DNA from: an uncultured Nostoc sp.
GTDB lineage: Bacteria > Cyanobacteriota > Cyanobacteriia > Cyanobacteriales > Nostocaceae
DNA: 64,000 nucleotides
Direction: 5' to 3'
Assembly: GCF_937863485.1 (NCBI RefSeq)
Contig: NZ_CALMFY010000215.1
Coordinates: forward strand, 1-64,000
The position numbers were made by a program, and so were the translations under genes. Positions 39,647 to 48,719 of the stretch are shown here, piece by piece. The notes under the pieces were generated by a model. The model did no database searches. It was not told the DNA's origin and saw nothing but the letters and a program-made list of their open reading frames with translations. Positions within the stretch are counted from its first letter, which is position 1; each line of letters opens with the position of its first letter.

Positions 39647-40513
39647 ATGCTGAAGTCAAAATCAATCAACATTCCCAAACCAACTCGCTATCAAAATGCG
39701 GCAATAGATTATTACATGGGAATCACAGATTCCTCCTATCTCCATTACGGCTATTGGGAGCCACTACCTACTGCGGGTGAAGAATTGACTGTAAGTCGCC
39801 TGCGTGCGGCGCAAGTTGCTTATGCAGCCAAGCTTTTGAGTTTTATTCCAGAGGATACAAAAACTGTGCTTGACGTAGGTTGTGGTATCGGGGGGAACGC
39901 AGCATATTTGTGCTCACGCGGTTTCACTGTTGAGGGATTAGCACCCGATGTAATCCAACAAGAGAAGTTTATCAAGAATACCAACTCTCAAGTACCTTTC
40001 TACTTAACGAGATTTGAAGATTTTCACACTTCACACTCCTACGACCTAGTTTTGTTCAGTGAAAGCAGCCAATATATTGCTGCTGACGATTTGGCTCAAG
40101 GTGCATCTCGTTTATTGAGCAGTGGTGGCTATCTATTACTTGCGGATATGATGCGCTCTGATGCTGGATATCGAAAGGGCATTTTTTCTAATTGTCATGT
40201 CGTTAGCGAGCTTCAGGCGGCGTTGATAAAAGCTGGATTCAAGTTAATTAAGACTGAAGACATTTCCAGCCAAATTGCACCGACGATTGACTTGGGTGTT
40301 GATAACTTCCGGACTTTTGGGCTGACTACCATCAAATATATTGCGGATATTGTAGCGATCGCACTCCCACCATTACACGCGATCGGTCGTTTAGCGTTCA
40401 AACGCTGGCTGGAAAAGCCGATTGTCGAGGGGTTAGCAGCACGCACCATTTTTGATAAGCATCTCTGTTATGAAATTCAACTATGGCAGTTAGCAATTCA
40501 TCAGGTTAACTAA
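39647..40513 (+). CDS. SAM-dependent class I methyltransferase
   Basis: A 288-residue methyltransferase. The N-terminal part contains DYYMGITDSSYLHYGYWEP, a signature shared with small-molecule methyltransferases such as sterol, tocopherol and cyclopropane-type enzymes. SAM motif I is VLDVGCGIGGNAAYL near residue 67, and motif IV-like VLFSESSQYI and GGYLLLADMM follow. The C-terminal 80 residues are hydrophobic and may contact membrane lipids. The product is not identifiable from sequence alone. A nested MITE begins immediately at the stop codon (the TAA that ends the gene serves as its target duplication). Confidence 0.9.
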   Translation: MLKSKSINIPKPTRYQNAAIDYYMGITDSSYLHYGYWEPLPTAGEELTVSRLRAAQVAYAAKLLSFIPEDTKTVLDVGCGIGGNAAYLCSRGFTVEGLAPDVIQQEKFIKNTNSQVPFYLTRFEDFHTSHSYDLVLFSESSQYIAADDLAQGASRLLSSGGYLLLADMMRSDAGYRKGIFSNCHVVSELQAALIKAGFKLIKTEDISSQIAPTIDLGVDNFRTFGLTTIKYIADIVAIALPPLHAIGRLAFKRWLEKPIVEGLAARTIFDKHLCYEIQLWQLAIHQVN

Positions 40514-40773
40514 GAGGATGTTTGAAAAGTCCTAAAGTATACTAAAAACCCCACTCCCATTCCTCTCCCTCACTCCTGAGAGGCTTTGAAATCCCCATTC
40601 TCTTGTAGGGAAGGGGCTAGTACAGGTCGGCGGAAATAAACCTACCATTCAAAACAGCCAGAAAGCCCAAAATTAAAACCTTTTGACTTTTGAATGAGTG
40701 ACTTTTGACTTCCGCCTTGCGGTACTAAGGGGGTTAGGTTTTAGAGTACCAGAAATACTTTTCAAACATCCTT
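40514..40773. mobile_element. MITE with IS5-like ends, copy B, carrying a nested 110-bp MITE
   Basis: The left end GAGGATGTTTGAAAAGT and right end ACTTTTCAAACATCCTT are the same inverted repeat as in the element at 38660, and the flanks carry the 3-bp duplication TAA (40511-40513 and 40774-40776). Inside it sits a complete 110-bp MITE (40618-40727), so the outer element alone is about 150 bp. The left TAA is also the methyltransferase stop codon. Confidence 0.78.
40618..40727 (+). mobile_element. 110-bp MITE family, copy 2 (nested)
   Basis: It begins TAGTACAGGTCGGCGGAAAT and ends CCGCCTTGCGGTACTA, and contains the CTTTTGACTTTTGA heptamers. Its terminal hexamers TAGTAC/GTACTA are perfect inverted repeats; with TA as the duplicated target the core would be GTAC...GTAC. 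It interrupts the element at 40514-40773. Confidence 0.82.
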
Positions 40774-41216
40774 TAAGATGACCTCTGAAACAAACACCCA
40801 ACTTGTTGCAAATAAATCTCCTGTAGAATTTTTATAACAGTGATAAAATCCTCAAAAGTCAATGAGCATTAGTCGTTTTGTAGTTTTCAGTTTCCGTTTT
40901 TTAATTGGTTCCACTGCAAGTGCTTTTTTCATCCCTCTTGCCATGTATAAATCATTGCTAGCGAAATTAAAACAGTAATCATAATCTATTAATATTTGTA
41001 TAAATACATAATTAATTGATGTTATCTATGCATATTTTATATACTCAACTTTGTGCTTTTTTGTCACAATTCTTGTTTTCAATATTCTAGGTAATGTGTT
41101 ATTAATCTCTCTTGACATGGGATATTTTAGGGATTACTATGTCAATCAATCCGGATTTGACTAACTTCTTTGGAAAATCTCTGTAAATAAATCCAACACT
41201 ATCCTCACAGCACTGC
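40774..41216. other. Intergenic region before the beta-lactamase-like gene
   Basis: It contains one possible small membrane-protein ORF (40862-40978) and otherwise AT-rich sequence with no recognisable signal. Confidence 0.4.
40862..40978 (+). CDS. Possible small membrane protein (38 residues)
   Basis: ATG 40862 opens MSISRFVVFSFRFLIGSTAS followed by AFFIPLAMYKSLLAKLKQ and TAA. The layout is a hydrophobic helix with a basic C-terminus, which is typical of small membrane proteins. No strong ribosome-binding site is visible upstream. It could be chance; no family is recognised. Confidence 0.3.
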   Translation: MSISRFVVFSFRFLIGSTASAFFIPLAMYKSLLAKLKQ

Positions 41217-42239
41217 ATGAAACTACGCTGGTTCTTATTGAGCCTTACAAGTATTCTTTTACTATCGTCCCCAGTAAAAGCTAATCCCAACACGAATCAA
41301 GTTAACAACGTAAATGACTGGAGTGCAAATCAATATAATTTACAACTACCAAAACTTAAATTTATTCCTCCGGTTCCTTTAAGCGAACCTGTCAACCCAA
41401 TAAATACTTCTAAATTCACTGGTGTAGTTCCTGTGGGACGCGAGATATCAGAACTAAAAACTCCTATTAAAGCATTAATGGAGCACTATAGATTCCTCAC
41501 TCCCGGAATGTTTTTTATGGATTTACAAACTGGGGATTATTTTAGTTTTAATGGTGATAAAGCTTTTTCTGCCGCTAGCACAATTAAATATCCTATTTTG
41601 ATTGCATTGTTTCAGGAAGTAGATGCTGGGAGAATCAAACTAGGTGAAACTTTAGTGATGCGACGCAAACATGTCACTGGCGGTTCTGGAGATATGCAGT
41701 ATCAACGAGTAGGAACTAAGCTTAGTCTCTTGCAAACTGCAACTAAGATGATGACTATTAGTGATAACACTGCTACAAATATGATTATTGACCGTTTAGG
41801 TGGTGTATCTAAATTAAATCAAAAGTTTCACCGTTGGGGATTGCAAAGCACTGTAATTCACAGTCTGCTAGGGGACTTTAAAGGAACTAATAAAACTAGT
41901 GCAAAAGACTTGGTACGACTGTCAGCTTTGATTACAAATAATCAGTTAATTTCGATGACAAGTCAATCCCAAGTTTTAAGTATTATGATTCGTTGTCACA
42001 ATAGAACATTGCTCCCATCTGGCTTAGGTTATGGTGCAAATATTGCTCATAAAACAGGTACTCTGCGGTTTGTACTAGGCGATGCGGGTATCATTGAAAC
42101 GCCATCAGGTAAGCGTTATTTAGCAGGAATTTTTGTCCGAAGACCGAATAATGACAATAGAGCTAAGGATTTTATTCGTCAAGTTTCTCAGGTGATGTAT
42201 GGCTACTTCGAGCAGCCAAAAGTTAGTCATCTACCTTAA
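41217..42239 (+). CDS. Class A beta-lactamase-like serine hydrolase, exported
   Basis: A 340-residue periplasmic protein with a signal peptide (MKLRWFLLSLTSILLLSSPV, cleavage near KA/residue 23) and a Pro-rich linker. The fold carries all three penicillin-interactive motifs: S121-T-I-K124 (nucleophile and base), S182-D-N184 and K279-T-G281. The Glu166 region typical of true class A enzymes is not obvious, so it may act as a carboxypeptidase or esterase. Cyanobacteria carry several such proteins of unclear substrate. No ampR-type regulator is adjacent. Confidence 0.9.
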   Translation: MKLRWFLLSLTSILLLSSPVKANPNTNQVNNVNDWSANQYNLQLPKLKFIPPVPLSEPVNPINTSKFTGVVPVGREISELKTPIKALMEHYRFLTPGMFFMDLQTGDYFSFNGDKAFSAASTIKYPILIALFQEVDAGRIKLGETLVMRRKHVTGGSGDMQYQRVGTKLSLLQTATKMMTISDNTATNMIIDRLGGVSKLNQKFHRWGLQSTVIHSLLGDFKGTNKTSAKDLVRLSALITNNQLISMTSQSQVLSIMIRCHNRTLLPSGLGYGANIAHKTGTLRFVLGDAGIIETPSGKRYLAGIFVRRPNNDNRAKDFIRQVSQVMYGYFEQPKVSHLP

Positions 42240-42459
42240 TTATTTATTGGGTATGAAGCATAATTAACACTTAATTTTCCAGCGAAACGTCTGAGTTTAG
42301 TACTCACCGAGAAAATTGAATCGCTTACACTAATAGCAATCCTGAAGACTGGCAATGTTGAAAGCTGTGATGCCGAATAGCCCATCATAGACATCGCTTC
42401 TCTAACTGCCAAGGTATTATGTAGTCGAATACCATGCAGCATACAGCTTGAGGTTTTGC

Positions 42460-43464
42460 ATGAAAGTAGCAGTCTTCAGTACAAAAGTCTATGATCGGCA
42501 TTTTTTGTCAGCTGCAAATTCTCTCCCCCAACACGAATTAGTCTTTTTTGAACCCCGTTTAAATCGGGATACTGCTATCCTCGCCGCCGGATTTCCGACG
42601 GTTTGCGTATTTGTGCATGACCAAGTTGATGCCCCAACTTTAGAGCTTCTCGCCTCATGGGGAACTCGGCTGGTTGTCCTTCGCTGTGCAGGGTTTAACA
42701 ATGTAGACTTACAAGCCGCAGCGGATTCAGGAATTACTGTTATGCGTGTTCCCGCTTATTCACCCTACGGAGTAGCAGAACATGCTGTAGGATTGATTTT
42801 AAGCTTGAATCGCAAAATTCATCGTGCCTATAACCGTGTCCGAGAAGGCAATTTTTCCCTAGATGGACTGTTAGGATTTAATTTGCATGAGCGCACAGTG
42901 GGGATTGTAGGCACTGGCAAAATCGGTCTGATTTTAGGACAGATTATGAAGGGGTTTGGCTGTAACCTACTCGCCTATGACGTTTATCACAATCCAGAAT
43001 TGGAGGCGCTAGGTGGAAAGTATGTAGAACTACCTGAGCTATTTGCCAACTCCGATATTATCTCTCTGCATTGCCCCCTGATTCCCGAAACGCATCACTT
43101 GATTAACGCTGAGGCTATAAAACAGATTAAGTCAGGCGTGATGCTAATTAACACTAGCCGAGGAGCGCTGATTGATACCCAAGCAGTGATTGAGGGATTG
43201 AAGTCTGGTAAGATTGGCTATCTCGGTGTGGATGTCTACGAACAAGAATCGGAATTGTTCTTTGAAGATTTGTCTGGCGAAATTATTCAAGATGATATTT
43301 TCCAACGTCTGACAACGTTCCCCAATGTGCTTATTACCGGACATCAAGCCTTTTTTACAGTAGAAGCTCTCTACAATATTGCCGAAACAACTTTTGCTAA
43401 TATTGCTGATCTTGAACAGGGTCGTCCTTGTGTAAATGAAATTCGCGCTCAACCTTCAGTTTAA
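42460..43464 (+). CDS. D-2-hydroxyacid dehydrogenase (D-lactate dehydrogenase type)
   Basis: A 334-residue NAD-dependent dehydrogenase that interconverts 2-oxo and D-2-hydroxy acids, most like D-lactate dehydrogenase (pyruvate/D-lactate). Motifs are LRCAGFNNVD and PAYSPYGVAEHAVGL in the catalytic domain, the Rossmann GIVGTGKIG, the catalytic Arg in INTSRGALID, Glu in GVDVYEQE, and His in ITGHQAFFT. The start is ATG 42460 (MKVAVFSTK), the usual family start; a TTG four codons upstream is in frame. Soluble and cytoplasmic. Confidence 0.93.
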   Translation: MKVAVFSTKVYDRHFLSAANSLPQHELVFFEPRLNRDTAILAAGFPTVCVFVHDQVDAPTLELLASWGTRLVVLRCAGFNNVDLQAAADSGITVMRVPAYSPYGVAEHAVGLILSLNRKIHRAYNRVREGNFSLDGLLGFNLHERTVGIVGTGKIGLILGQIMKGFGCNLLAYDVYHNPELEALGGKYVELPELFANSDIISLHCPLIPETHHLINAEAIKQIKSGVMLINTSRGALIDTQAVIEGLKSGKIGYLGVDVYEQESELFFEDLSGEIIQDDIFQRLTTFPNVLITGHQAFFTVEALYNIAETTFANIADLEQGRPCVNEIRAQPSV

Positions 43465-43495
43465 GTAATGCTTGACGATCGCTAAGGGAGCATAT

Positions 43496-44239
43496 TCATT
43501 TTGAACGATAGGCAACGCGGAGACTTTGGACTAAAATCACCAGAGATGCGATCGCCATCAAACCGCCCCAAAACCAGTAAGGTAAAAGCAAATACCGCTG
43601 CATTTGCGCTGTATCAGAGAGTCCAAGGGGGCCAGCAGAACTACTAAATAGATAATCAAGTTGATGGTACGTACTCACACAAGCTTGTACACCCAGCAAT
43701 TGAATGGCAAACCCTTGGGCCCAGCGAGGTGCTTTCAGGGCGATACCCAAGATTATTAAACCCAGCAAGGGAATTGCCACCAATCCAAACCAGGAACGTA
43801 TCCAAATTAATGTGGAAAATAGCAAAAAACTCCCTAATATTTTTAAACTCAGGGTTGCTGCTCTAAAACTGCGGGAAGCCAGAATCAAAACTGCACCGGC
43901 GACAGGCGGCCCCATTGGCCCTGCTGCTGCGACCATTGCCGGGCCAATTGGCCCCAATGCCGACCGGATGCCATAAGTTGCGACACCGGAACCATTGCTA
44001 AAAATCTGCAACTTCTGAAACTGTCCCCCTAATAGGAGGGCCATTAAGCCGTGACCCATTTCATGAAACCAAGTTGCCAAAATTGTAAATGGGTATAAGA
44101 TATAATCCCCTCCTGGTATTTGCCACAGGAAAGCAGTTGCGATCGCTGCTGCAATTAACCAGGTTAGCCCCATACGTTCAACAACTAGCGGGGCTTCTTT
44201 GGTGAGCAAGGGTTTAAAATTTTTGCTTGGTTCCCTCAT
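43496..44239 (-). CDS. M50-like membrane metalloprotease
   Basis: 247 residues with about five membrane helices. The zinc-binding HExxH motif is HEMGHG, in TILATWFHEMGHGLMALLLG near residue 58, as in M50B-like families. A Gly/Pro-rich stretch GPIGPAMVAAAGPMGPPVAG follows and probably replaces the third-ligand region. The substrate is unknown; this family is often found as a single gene in cyanobacteria. It lies downstream of the small ORF at 44322 and the FHA gene on the same strand. Confidence 0.85.
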   Translation of the reverse strand: MREPSKNFKPLLTKEAPLVVERMGLTWLIAAAIATAFLWQIPGGDYILYPFTILATWFHEMGHGLMALLLGGQFQKLQIFSNGSGVATYGIRSALGPIGPAMVAAAGPMGPPVAGAVLILASRSFRAATLSLKILGSFLLFSTLIWIRSWFGLVAIPLLGLIILGIALKAPRWAQGFAIQLLGVQACVSTYHQLDYLFSSSAGPLGLSDTAQMQRYLLLPYWFWGGLMAIASLVILVQSLRVAYRSK

Positions 44240-44321
44240 AGGTCACTCGATTTTGGATTTTAGATTTTAGATTTTAGATTTTCCAGAAAATTCAAAATCT
44301 AAAACTGACAGTGTATTTTCT

Positions 44322-44453
44322 CTATCCTAGTGTAATTATTAAGGTAGTGGGGTTGCTGGGCAATGCAACAATTCGCACATCAAAGCGACGGCTGTAAACT
44401 ATGGCGCTATCAAGAACAACATAGTTATCCGTCGCTTGTCTGATGCGGTTCAT
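44322..44453 (-). CDS. Small conserved-looking protein (43 residues)
   Basis: ATG at 44453 is preceded at the right distance by a strong ribosome-binding site (GGAGGATAAACAA). It opens MNRIRQATDNYVVLDSAIVY and continues SRRFDVRIVALPSNPTTLII to a TAG at 44322. The composition is normal for a protein and there is no repeat sequence within it. It sits between the FHA protein gene and the M50-like gene, all on the minus strand. I do not recognise the family. Confidence 0.5.
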   Translation of the reverse strand: MNRIRQATDNYVVLDSAIVYSRRFDVRIVALPSNPTTLIITLG

Positions 44454-44530
44454 TTGTTTATCCTCCAAAAGGAATGCCGGAGGATGGGCAGAAAATGCCT
44501 AGACTGATGTCACAATTGATCGAGAATCAG

Positions 44531-45409
44531 TTAAGCAAGTTGAAACAGGAATGTCATTAAGTCTCCTTTACCCAAGCTGATGCGATCGCCTGGTCGCAAG
44601 CGGTGACGATTCCCCGGTAAGAGCGGCAAATTATTAATGTAGGTGCCATTGGAACTTCCCACATCCTCTACATAGTGAGCGTCTCCCTCGACGCGAATAT
44701 CTGCATGAATCCGCGAGACAATTTCTGAATTGGGAAATCCTGAAACATCTATATCTGGGGGAATCCGGTCATTGAGCTTGCCGATATGAATCACAGAGAG
44801 ATTTTGCGGCAATTCAATTAACCGATCACTTTGAACGTGGATTAACCGCGCTGTAACCTGCTGCAATTGCGTTCTGGCAGCAGTTGCAGTTGGTGCTGCT
44901 GCTGGTGGCGGGGGTAGTTCGGCTTCAGAGGCTGGCGTTGGTTCCAAAGGTGGTGGAGTCGGAATAGTTTGTCCAGAAACTACGGGTTGAGCTACAACGG
45001 TTGGCGGTGCTTCTGGGAGGCTGCTTTCTGTAACAGATACCTGTGGCGGAGCTACTGGGGTAACTGCTACCTCTGTTGGTGGTAAAGATGAGCCGGAGGG
45101 ATGGGAATTAGTAGAACCGCTTATTCCCAAAGCATCTGGTTGTAAAAGTTCTAACAGTGGATCGGGTGGATCTAACGGCGGAACTTCCACAGGAATATTG
45201 GGAGTAACTGTTGCAGCTACCGCAGTATGAACATGTGGAACTCCTGCGGAGTGAAGGTTATAGCCACACTGACCGCAGAATGCAGCATCTGCCTGCACAG
45301 TTGCTCCACAACTGGGACAGTTAGTAGTCGCGGGTAAGGGTGTATAGCAAGCTTCACACTGGACAGCGCCGTCAGGGTTAGGATGATTGCAATTAGGGCA
45401 GACGATCAT
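44531..45409 (-). CDS. FHA-domain protein with N-terminal zinc ribbons
   Basis: 292 residues. Two CxxC...CxxC zinc-ribbon units at the N-terminus (CPNCNHPNPDGAVQCEAC and CPSCGATVQADAAFCGQCGY) are followed by a Pro/Val/Thr-rich linker (about 60-180) and a C-terminal FHA domain (about 205-290) with the phosphothreonine-binding pattern SEIVSRIHADI and DVGSSNGTYINN. It should read Ser/Thr-kinase signals. The Hanks-type kinase at 35.8 kb is one candidate partner, without evidence of a direct link. No membrane segment is seen. Confidence 0.93.
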   Translation of the reverse strand: MIVCPNCNHPNPDGAVQCEACYTPLPATTNCPSCGATVQADAAFCGQCGYNLHSAGVPHVHTAVAATVTPNIPVEVPPLDPPDPLLELLQPDALGISGSTNSHPSGSSLPPTEVAVTPVAPPQVSVTESSLPEAPPTVVAQPVVSGQTIPTPPPLEPTPASEAELPPPPAAAPTATAARTQLQQVTARLIHVQSDRLIELPQNLSVIHIGKLNDRIPPDIDVSGFPNSEIVSRIHADIRVEGDAHYVEDVGSSNGTYINNLPLLPGNRHRLRPGDRISLGKGDLMTFLFQLA

Positions 45410-45617
45410 CGATATTTAGCCTTTGTTCAAGATCATCATAAATACAGGTAGGACTGGCAAGCAGAGAGCGGCCCTAGCTTTAGATTCTAGCAATTACTGC
45501 TGATGGAACAATGAATTGGACGCTCTGACGCGAGGAAAGGAGCAGGGGGGCAGAGGGGAAGTTACAGTAAGTCTTTCTGCCCCTTTGCACTGCTTCTTGT
45601 GCCCAATGCCCCATTGT

Positions 45618-46340
45618 TCAATGTTGGAGTTCCAAACCTGCTGCCGCATCCAGCAGCCACCAAAGTTCACCTTGGGGCTGAATTAAGCGGGATGGGTAAG
45701 TGAAGTCATCCGCTACAGGTGCAAAGACTTGCGCCAAAGCTGGTCGTTTATTAGCACCAGCAACCAGAAAAATCACGCTGCGAGCAGAGTTGATAAAGGG
45801 GTATGTGAAACTTATCCTGAGGTTTCCGTTTTTGTTACCCACAGTCAGCAGGCGATCGCGTACTTTGAGAGCCTCTGTGTGGGGAAACAAAGATGCGGTA
45901 TGTGCATCATCACCCATTCCTAGTAATACTACATCCAATGAGGGAAACTCGACCCCAGGAGAATTGAAAAATTCTTTGAGTTGTTGTTCATACTTAGCAG
46001 CAGCCAGTTCTGGATTGGCTTCTAAAGTTGGTACGGGATGAATGTTAGCCGCTGGGATGTCAACACGATCTAGCCACGCACGACGCGTCATCAGTTCATT
46101 GCTATCGGGGTGATCTGGTGGTACGTAACGCTCATCCCCCCAGAATATATGAATTTTATCCCAAGGCAGTTTTTGATTAGCGATCGCTTCGTATAACGGT
46201 TTAGGTGTACTACCACCAGATAAGGCGATGGTAAACCGTCCCCGCTGCTCAATGGCAGTTTCTAATTTGGACAGAATTAATTCTAGCGCTCGTGCAACCA
46301 GTGCTGGCTGATCCGGTAGAACTTCAACGGTTTTGTTCAT
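45618..46340 (-). CDS. pgl: 6-phosphogluconolactonase
   Basis: Pgl hydrolyses 6-phosphogluconolactone in the oxidative pentose phosphate pathway, the main source of NADPH in the dark and in heterocysts. The 240-residue product has FTIALSGGSTPKPLYEAI, IHIFWGDERYVPPDH, VVLLGMGDDAHTASLFP and the C-terminal FLVAGANKRPA. Length is typical. It is not next to zwf here. A repeat-rich gap separates it from the FHA gene. Confidence 0.96.
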   Translation of the reverse strand: MNKTVEVLPDQPALVARALELILSKLETAIEQRGRFTIALSGGSTPKPLYEAIANQKLPWDKIHIFWGDERYVPPDHPDSNELMTRRAWLDRVDIPAANIHPVPTLEANPELAAAKYEQQLKEFFNSPGVEFPSLDVVLLGMGDDAHTASLFPHTEALKVRDRLLTVGNKNGNLRISFTYPFINSARSVIFLVAGANKRPALAQVFAPVADDFTYPSRLIQPQGELWWLLDAAAGLELQH

Positions 46341-46610
46341 GGCTTCATCATATTGCTGGCTTCCAGCAATACAATACCGAACTTATTACAATCCTCCTTT
46401 TTAACTTTTGAAACATTTAACATCGTGGATTAAGTAGGCTGGAAAAATATAGACGCTCATTATCATTTTTAACGGTGAGTTGTCAGTAGTCAGTCGTACT
46501 AACTACTAATTACTTTCATGATTATTTTTATTTACACCCAGTTACTTGATACTTTGTTGAGTAACGCTATAGAGGATACATTTATTAATTCTTATTAAAA
46601 ATTAATAAAA

Positions 46611-47354
46611 CTAATTAATTAGAAACAATGCTTCCCAGTCAGCGATCGCTTCGCGTTGGGCGATTAACAATTGCTTAATTCCTTTTTGAGCGACATCTAG
46701 GAGTTGATCCAACTGAGTCCGGCTAAAGCTGCCTTCTTCGGCTGTTCCCTGGACTTCAATAATTCCCAGGTGTTGATTCATCACCACGTTAAAATCTACT
46801 GTTGCAGCCACATCTTCAATATAATTTAGATCCAAAAATGGCTCTTGCTCCAGTAATCCTACGGAAACTGCTGCTACCTGTCCACACAGAGGCGATCGCT
46901 CCAACCCGCCCGACTGCAACAATTTAGAAATCGCATGAGCCAAGGCGACAAAAGACCCTGTAATCGCTGTTGTCCGAGTTCCAGCGTCTGCTTGCAAGAC
47001 ATCCGCATCTACAGTCAGCGTGCGTTCTCCCAGAGCCTCAAAATCCACTGCTGCGCGTAAGCTACGCCCAATTAGACGTTGAATTTCTTGCGTCCGTCCA
47101 GATAATTTCAATAATTCCCTTTCTTGCCGTTTTTGAGTAGCAGATGGTAACATCCGGTACTCAGCAGTTAACCAGCCTTTACCAGTTCCTTCAAGAAACT
47201 TCGGAACTCCTTTAGTAACGCTAACGGTACAAAGTACCTGAGTGTCACCGCATCTGGTGAGAACAGAACCGGGAGCAAAGCGGGTGAAATTGGGGTAAAA
47301 GCTGATTGGACGTAGTTCGTAGGGAAGACGGCCGTCTGGACGCTGCCAAGCCAT
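46611..47354 (-). CDS. rph: Ribonuclease PH
   Basis: Phosphorolytic 3'-5' exoribonuclease that trims tRNA 3' ends. The 247-residue product starts with [14 protein letters not shown], the family N-terminus, and has [67 protein letters not shown] and the [16 protein letters not shown] end. It is full length. The gene stands between pgl and the adenylate kinase gene, all on the minus strand, with gaps of 270 and 160 bp. Confidence 0.97.
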   Translation of the reverse strand: MAWQRPDGRLPYELRPISFYPNFTRFAPGSVLTRCGDTQVLCTVSVTKGVPKFLEGTGKGWLTAEYRMLPSATQKRQERELLKLSGRTQEIQRLIGRSLRAAVDFEALGERTLTVDADVLQADAGTRTTAITGSFVALAHAISKLLQSGGLERSPLCGQVAAVSVGLLEQEPFLDLNYIEDVAATVDFNVVMNQHLGIIEVQGTAEEGSFSRTQLDQLLDVAQKGIKQLLIAQREAIADWEALFLIN

Positions 47355-47514
47355 TAGAGTTGCCTCAAGTTTTACAATACTGCCTTAAGGTTACCTTAGT
47401 GTTGTAAATCATCTGATTGAGAGGCATTAGGCAATTCAATTTTAGATTTTGGATTATATTTCAATCTAAAATCCAAAATCTAAAATCTAAAATTCTTACT
47501 CCCCTGCTTCTTTT

Positions 47515-48138
47515 CTAAGGAACTGAAAGCAGAGTCAAAATATTTTGCTGCACCATATCTGGTGACTGGTCGCCGTTGATGGTCAATAGGCGGCGACGAC
47601 GGTCGTAATATTCTAGGATCGGAATCGTGTGATCGTAGAATAATTCTACATGGCGTTGCACGATTTCCGGTTGGTCATCTGGTAGCGATCGCCCCAAGGA
47701 TCGGCTAACCATGACTGCTTCTGAGACTTGGAGATAAATTGCCCAATCTAGCTTTTGTCCTGAATTATCCAATAAAGAATCTAATTCTTTAGCTTGGAAG
47801 GCAGTACGGGGATAGCCTTCTAACACCCAAGCACAGTCAATATCTGGTTGTCTGAGGCGAATTTTGATCAATTCAATGATCATTTCGTCTGGAACTAACT
47901 CCCCTTTTTGCATGTAGGGCCGTGCGTGGTAACCTAGTTCACTCAAGCTAGCGTAAACCGAAAGAGAAGTCCGGGGATCGGCTTGTGACCATTGAAATTC
48001 CGGGAGGGGCTGATCGCCAGATATTGCTTCCCGTAAAATCTCTCCTGTAGAAATCAGAGGAATATCAAAGTATCTGCAAAGCCTTTGTCCTTGAGTGCTT
48101 TTCCCCGATCCTGAACCTCCCACAATCACCAATCTCAC
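47515..48138 (-). CDS. Adenylate kinase family protein
   Basis: The 207-residue nucleoside monophosphate kinase has the P-loop GGSGSGKST (7-15), LISTGEILREAI in the NMP-binding region, LVPDEMIIELI, and WVLEGYPRTAFQA, the adenylate-kinase signature with Gly-Tyr-Pro-Arg in place of Gly-Phe-Pro-Arg. The LID is short. It is not in the ribosomal operon where the main adk usually lies, so it is probably a second, divergent copy. AMP preference is inferred. Confidence 0.9.
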   Translation of the reverse strand: MRLVIVGGSGSGKSTQGQRLCRYFDIPLISTGEILREAISGDQPLPEFQWSQADPRTSLSVYASLSELGYHARPYMQKGELVPDEMIIELIKIRLRQPDIDCAWVLEGYPRTAFQAKELDSLLDNSGQKLDWAIYLQVSEAVMVSRSLGRSLPDDQPEIVQRHVELFYDHTIPILEYYDRRRRLLTINGDQSPDMVQQNILTLLSVP

Positions 48139-48719
48139 AACAATTAACTCCTCATCCTGTCAAATTCACTACTTGTTAAGTCTGTTTTGCCCAAACAACT
48201 GGGAAATCTAACATTTAGCGATTTTCAGCCGTTATGCCCAGCTTTTTTAAATAATTGGAACTCTAACTCATGTGTTTTCATTTTTACAACTACTTTCAGA
48301 GAAAAAACGAAAATAACTCTTGACTTCAGCACAAATGTAGTGTTTGACTAAGAATGCAATTTGCCAAATCTATCACACGTGTGAAAAACAGATTGATTAT
48401 ACAGGCAGATTTGTAATAATTACTGTCAACAAGAGGACTTTTGGGACAAGAGTCCTCTTGGGACTCTTGGGATAGAGGGACTTTGGGGTTACCCCATAGA
48501 TAAATCTATTTGCTCTGAAAACTTGGACACCTAATACCTCGTTGCAAGCAATCTCGGAAGAAATTTTTCTTTTTCTGCATAAATGAATTCACTCTTCTTG
48601 AAAAGAAAGTAGAAAAGGGGTTTTTTCTTTTTTCCCCAAGTTCCCAGATCTGCCTTCCCAAGAGTCCTCTTCGGTCAGCAGAAAGCCTTAATTTATTGTA
48701 TCTTTTTGAACTTAACCCT
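48139..48719. other. Divergent intergenic region before the CobO-like gene
   Basis: It contains a tandem of 'agtcctcttgggactcttggga' (about 48430-48475) that recurs at 48660 ('agagtcctctt'). The rest is AT-rich with no gene. Confidence 0.4.
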
